DNA of 17,639 nt from Opitutaceae bacterium (GTDB taxonomy: Bacteria > Verrucomicrobiota > Verrucomicrobiia > Opitutales > Opitutaceae), in contig RGAX01000038.1 in NCBI GenBank assembly GCA_009919985.1, positions 1-17,639 of the forward strand, in the 5' to 3' direction. The position numbers and the translations under genes are program-made. The number at the start of each line of letters is the position of its first letter. Positions within the stretch are counted from its first letter, which is position 1. Shown here in pieces: positions 15,078-17,639 of this stretch. Below the pieces are notes generated by a model. It was not told the DNA's origin. It made no database searches and saw only the letters and a list, made by a program, of their open reading frames with translations.

Positions 15078-16712
15078 CTATTTTTTGGCTTCGGGCTTGG
15101 CGGGCGGGGTCCAGGTGAGTTTCTGGCCGGCGGCGAGCAGGCGGGTGCGCAGGGCGGCGTAGTCCACGGCTTGTACGGAGGTTTTGGCGTCGAGGGCGAG
15201 CGCGGCGGCGGTGGCGGCGCTCTGGCCTAGGAGCATAAAGACGGGCTCCATGCGGATGCTGCCGTAGGCGATGTGCGAAGAGGAAACAGCGACGGGCACG
15301 AGAAGGTTGGCGCATTCGCGTTCGTGGGGGACGAGGGCTCGGTAGCTTACCGGGTAGGGCTGGGGTGTGGATTTTTCGACGTTACCCTCGGCCATGACGA
15401 CGCCGTTGACGACGACGCGTGAGGTGTGGTGCGAGTCCATGGTATAGCTGGCAAGTCCGACGCTGTCTGCGGCGATAATTTTGCCCTTACAGTTGTGCTC
15501 GGTCATGACGTAGGCGGAGACCATGCGACGGCCTTCGCGCACGTAGAGCTCGTGGGGCCAGCCGTCGGTTTCTGCGAACTGATCGCGCGGCAGTCCGAAG
15601 GTTTTCACGTGGTCGCGGAGTTTGGCGGGTACGGCTGCGTCGTGCGCGAGAAACCACATGTAGCCCTGTTGGTAGGTGACGTGGGCTTGGAAGATTTTTT
15701 CGCGCTCGGCGTAGTCGCCCTCGGGCCAGCGGTTGCTGCCGCCGATGAAATCAGTCGAGACGGGGCCGGCGTTGTTGCAGTCGCCGAGGTTTAATTTTAG
15801 TGGGCCTTTGCGGTAGGTCCAATCCCACTCGAAGTCGGCGGGCGCGGAATTGAGGAAACGTTCGAGTAGCGCGTAGTCGTCGCGGCGGTAACCGGCCGGT
15901 TGCGAAAACGGCCGGCCGCTCGTGGCGGGCGCGAGCCACATGCGGAAATTATAAGCTTGGACTAATTTATCGCCCGAGCCCTCGGCCCGCGGCGGCTCGG
16001 CAGAGATACCGGGTAGCAGGCCGCTCTTTGGATCACCGGGCGTGCGGTACGGATCTACGGGAAAACGGAACTGATGTTTGTCGGCGATGAAGGTGCCGTT
16101 AAACGCTTCTCCGTAGGTGGTGTTACCTTCGCGGCCGACGTGAAACGAGACACCCGCGCGCGCGAGCAGATCGCCTTCATACGTCGCATCGATGAACATG
16201 CCGGCCTCGATGCGGTTGCCGTTTTCAAAAACGAGGGCGCGGATGTGGTTGCCGTCTTTTTCGACGCGGGCAAGGCGGTGTTCGAACCAAACGGGTACGC
16301 CAGCTTCGGCGAGCATGGCGCGCATCGTTTGCTCGGCGTCGGCCGCGCGGAAGCCGCTCCATTGGCCCATGCGATTGAGAAATTCCTCGGCCATGCCACC
16401 GATGGATTCTTTTTTCCCGAGATCAACGGCGGTGAGACCGGCGGCGGTGATCCCGCCGACGTGGCGGCGAAACACGGCGAGGGCGGCGGTTTTGCCAAGG
16501 CGCCGTGCTTGCACCGCGGCGCCCACGCCACCCGGGGTGCCTCCATAAACGCAGATATCTACGTGCAAGGTCTGCGGCGTGGCGTTGGGATCGGCGGGCA
16601 GCGGATAGTAGTAACGCAGGCCGGGGTTGGGCGTAGTAGGGGCGGGCAGCGGCGCGGGGGGCGCGGCGGGTAGGAGTGTGGCGGTGGCGAGGAAAAAGAA
16701 CGTGAGTCTCAT
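15078..16712 (-). CDS. Secreted FAD-dependent oxidoreductase, paralogue 1
   Basis: A 544-residue protein with a Sec-type signal (MRLTFFFLATATLLPAAP) and a Pro-rich spacer to about residue 30. The FAD-binding Rossmann motif is VDICVYGGTPGGVGAAVQAR (51-70) with HVGGITAAGLTAVDLG (84-99), the characteristic GGTPGGV variant of the FAD_oxidored family (PF12831 type). An ATYEGDLLARAGV block follows near 175-187, and the C-terminal flavin-contact block reads SSSHIAYGSIRMEPVFMLLGQSAATAA. Secreted members are abundant in Verrucomicrobia and Planctomycetes, often near glycan-degradation genes; exact substrates are rarely known, carbohydrates being the usual guess. It follows its paralogue by 29 bases and is likely cotranscribed. 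The stop is TAG at 15078-15080. No Shine-Dalgarno precedes the ATG. Confidence 0.85.
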   Translation of the reverse strand: MRLTFFFLATATLLPAAPPAPLPAPTTPNPGLRYYYPLPADPNATPQTLHVDICVYGGTPGGVGAAVQARRLGKTAALAVFRRHVGGITAAGLTAVDLGKKESIGGMAEEFLNRMGQWSGFRAADAEQTMRAMLAEAGVPVWFEHRLARVEKDGNHIRALVFENGNRIEAGMFIDATYEGDLLARAGVSFHVGREGNTTYGEAFNGTFIADKHQFRFPVDPYRTPGDPKSGLLPGISAEPPRAEGSGDKLVQAYNFRMWLAPATSGRPFSQPAGYRRDDYALLERFLNSAPADFEWDWTYRKGPLKLNLGDCNNAGPVSTDFIGGSNRWPEGDYAEREKIFQAHVTYQQGYMWFLAHDAAVPAKLRDHVKTFGLPRDQFAETDGWPHELYVREGRRMVSAYVMTEHNCKGKIIAADSVGLASYTMDSHHTSRVVVNGVVMAEGNVEKSTPQPYPVSYRALVPHERECANLLVPVAVSSSHIAYGSIRMEPVFMLLGQSAATAAALALDAKTSVQAVDYAALRTRLLAAGQKLTWTPPAKPEAKK

Positions 16713-16741
16713 GGGACGAAGTGGCGAAGCGCCGGCGCGTG

Positions 16742-17639
16742 TTATTTCTTTTGAGCGGTGGGCTTGGCGGGAGTTTCCAAGACTTGGCCGTCAGCGAGGA
16801 GGCGCGCGCGCAACGCGGCGTAGGGCACGTCTTGCACGGCGAGATTTTGATCGATCGCCATAACCGCGGCGGTGGCGGCGCTTTGGCCGAGGATCATAAA
16901 AACCGGTTCCATCCGGATCGAGCCGTAGGCGATGTGTGAACTGGAGACGCACACGGGCACGAGGAGATTTTCGCACTGTGATTTTTTCGGGGTGAGTGAG
17001 CCGTAAGCGATCGCGTAAGGGCCTTTGGTGGAGACGCCGATGTCGCCCTCGTTCTGCACGTAGCCCTCGGGGGTGATGTAGCGTTGAACGTTGTGGGAAT
17101 CCATGGCGTAGCTACCCATGCCGACCGATTCGGGCGTGGGGCGGCGCTTGAGCAGCTCGTTTTCCGTCATGACGTAGGAGCCAATCAAGCGGCGGGCTTC
17201 GCGCACGTAGATCTGGTGCGGCCAGTGGCCGTTGTCTTTAAATTCATCCTTAGCGAGGCCCCAGCGGGACATTTTTTCGCGGACCTCGGCGGGGACGCGG
17301 GGATCGTTGGCAATAAAATACAGCAAACCCTGTTGATAGGTGCGGTGCTCGGCAAGAATCTCGCGCCGGCGCTCGTAACTGGCCTCGGGGTAGTCGTAGT
17401 TCATCCCGATGTTGTCCGTGCTGAACGGGCCGTGGTTGTTGGAGTCGGTCTTGTGATTGGGAATGGGATCGAACTTGTCGAACGTTTCCTTCCAGCCGGC
17501 CTCGTAGATGCGCACGAGCAATTCGTATTGCTTGGGGTCGTAGCCGTCAGGCTTCGGAAAGGGGATGCGGTTCTCGGGATGGTCGGTCACGCAGTAGCGG
17601 TAGCAATAGGCCTGCACCAGCTTGTCGCCGGAGCCGTAC
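16742..17639 (-). CDS. FAD-dependent oxidoreductase, paralogue 2, 5' end outside window
   Basis: The reading frame is open to the right edge, so the N-terminus including the Rossmann motif is missing. The GTG at 17617 is an internal Val codon, not a start: upstream codons GSGDKLVQAY match the same block in paralogue 1 (GSGDKLVQAYNF). About 298 residues are visible, ending in NLLVPVCVSSSHIAYGSIRM, then EPVFMILGQSAATAA and a Lys-rich tail (AQKK), closely parallel to paralogue 1 (which ends EAKK). Conserved stretches include NHGPFSTDNIGMN against NAGPVSTDFIGGS, YQQG, PHQIYVREARR and SYVMTE. It is the upstream member of a tandem pair, and the similarity along the whole visible length indicates duplication. 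The same FAD-dependent, probably exported, activity is expected. Confidence 0.85.
   Translation of the reverse strand, partial: YGSGDKLVQAYCYRYCVTDHPENRIPFPKPDGYDPKQYELLVRIYEAGWKETFDKFDPIPNHKTDSNNHGPFSTDNIGMNYDYPEASYERRREILAEHRTYQQGLLYFIANDPRVPAEVREKMSRWGLAKDEFKDNGHWPHQIYVREARRLIGSYVMTENELLKRRPTPESVGMGSYAMDSHNVQRYITPEGYVQNEGDIGVSTKGPYAIAYGSLTPKKSQCENLLVPVCVSSSHIAYGSIRMEPVFMILGQSAATAAVMAIDQNLAVQDVPYAALRARLLADGQVLETPAKPTAQKK

Noticed and set aside
1..17639. CRISPR array, tRNA, rRNA or complete insertion sequence
   Set aside because: No regularly spaced repeats, cloverleaf sequence, rRNA segment or transposase frame was seen on either strand.

Overview
The window is a GC-rich bacterial segment that looks like Verrucomicrobiota, most probably order Opitutales/Opitutaceae. 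The pointers are an ECF sigma/FecR/STN-TonB receptor operon, an SGNH protein with a GDT-type block I as in PVC-phylum secreted proteins, a ThuA-domain secreted protein, tandem secreted FAD-dependent oxidoreductases, and mostly weak Shine-Dalgarno sequences. This is inferred from gene content; no rRNA or tRNA is present to confirm it.

Layout from left to right: (1) 1-588, minus: 5' part of a secreted SGNH/GDSL-type gene that runs off the left edge. (2) 898-4435, plus: a three-gene catabolic operon with ATGA start/stop overlaps at both junctions: MFS organic-acid transporter, CaiB/BaiF CoA-transferase, HMG-CoA-lyase-like enzyme. The arrangement suggests uptake of a (hydroxy)dicarboxylate, activation to a CoA thioester, and retro-aldol/Claisen-type cleavage. 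(3) 11151 down to 4521, minus: a four-gene cell-surface-signalling operon: ECF sigma factor, FecR-type anti-sigma regulator, an STN-containing TonB-dependent receptor, and a PhoD-like phosphatase/phosphodiesterase. The receptor has an in-frame second signal peptide. (4) 11290-11704: gene-poor gap with CAATTGA-centred palindromes. (5) 11705-12363, plus: ribbon-helix-helix antitoxin and PIN-domain toxin, VapBC-like. (6) 12419-13291, minus: secreted ThuA-like protein. (7) 13292-14865: a repeat-rich, locally AT-rich leader and an AAA_14/DUF4143 ATPase gene of lower GC, probably acquired. Its stop codon abuts what looks like the 5' stub of a second ECF sigma factor gene (14866-14945, minus). (8) 15078-17639, minus: two tandem paralogous secreted FAD-dependent oxidoreductases, the upstream one cut by the right edge.

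The points most worth attention are the transporter/CoA-transferase/lyase cassette, the double-signal-peptide receptor in a sigma/FecR operon that ends in a PhoD-like enzyme, and the ATPase cassette that seems to have replaced most of a sigma factor gene. Two genes are incomplete at the edges and their full lengths cannot be judged. All family assignments come from reading motifs by eye, without database searches.
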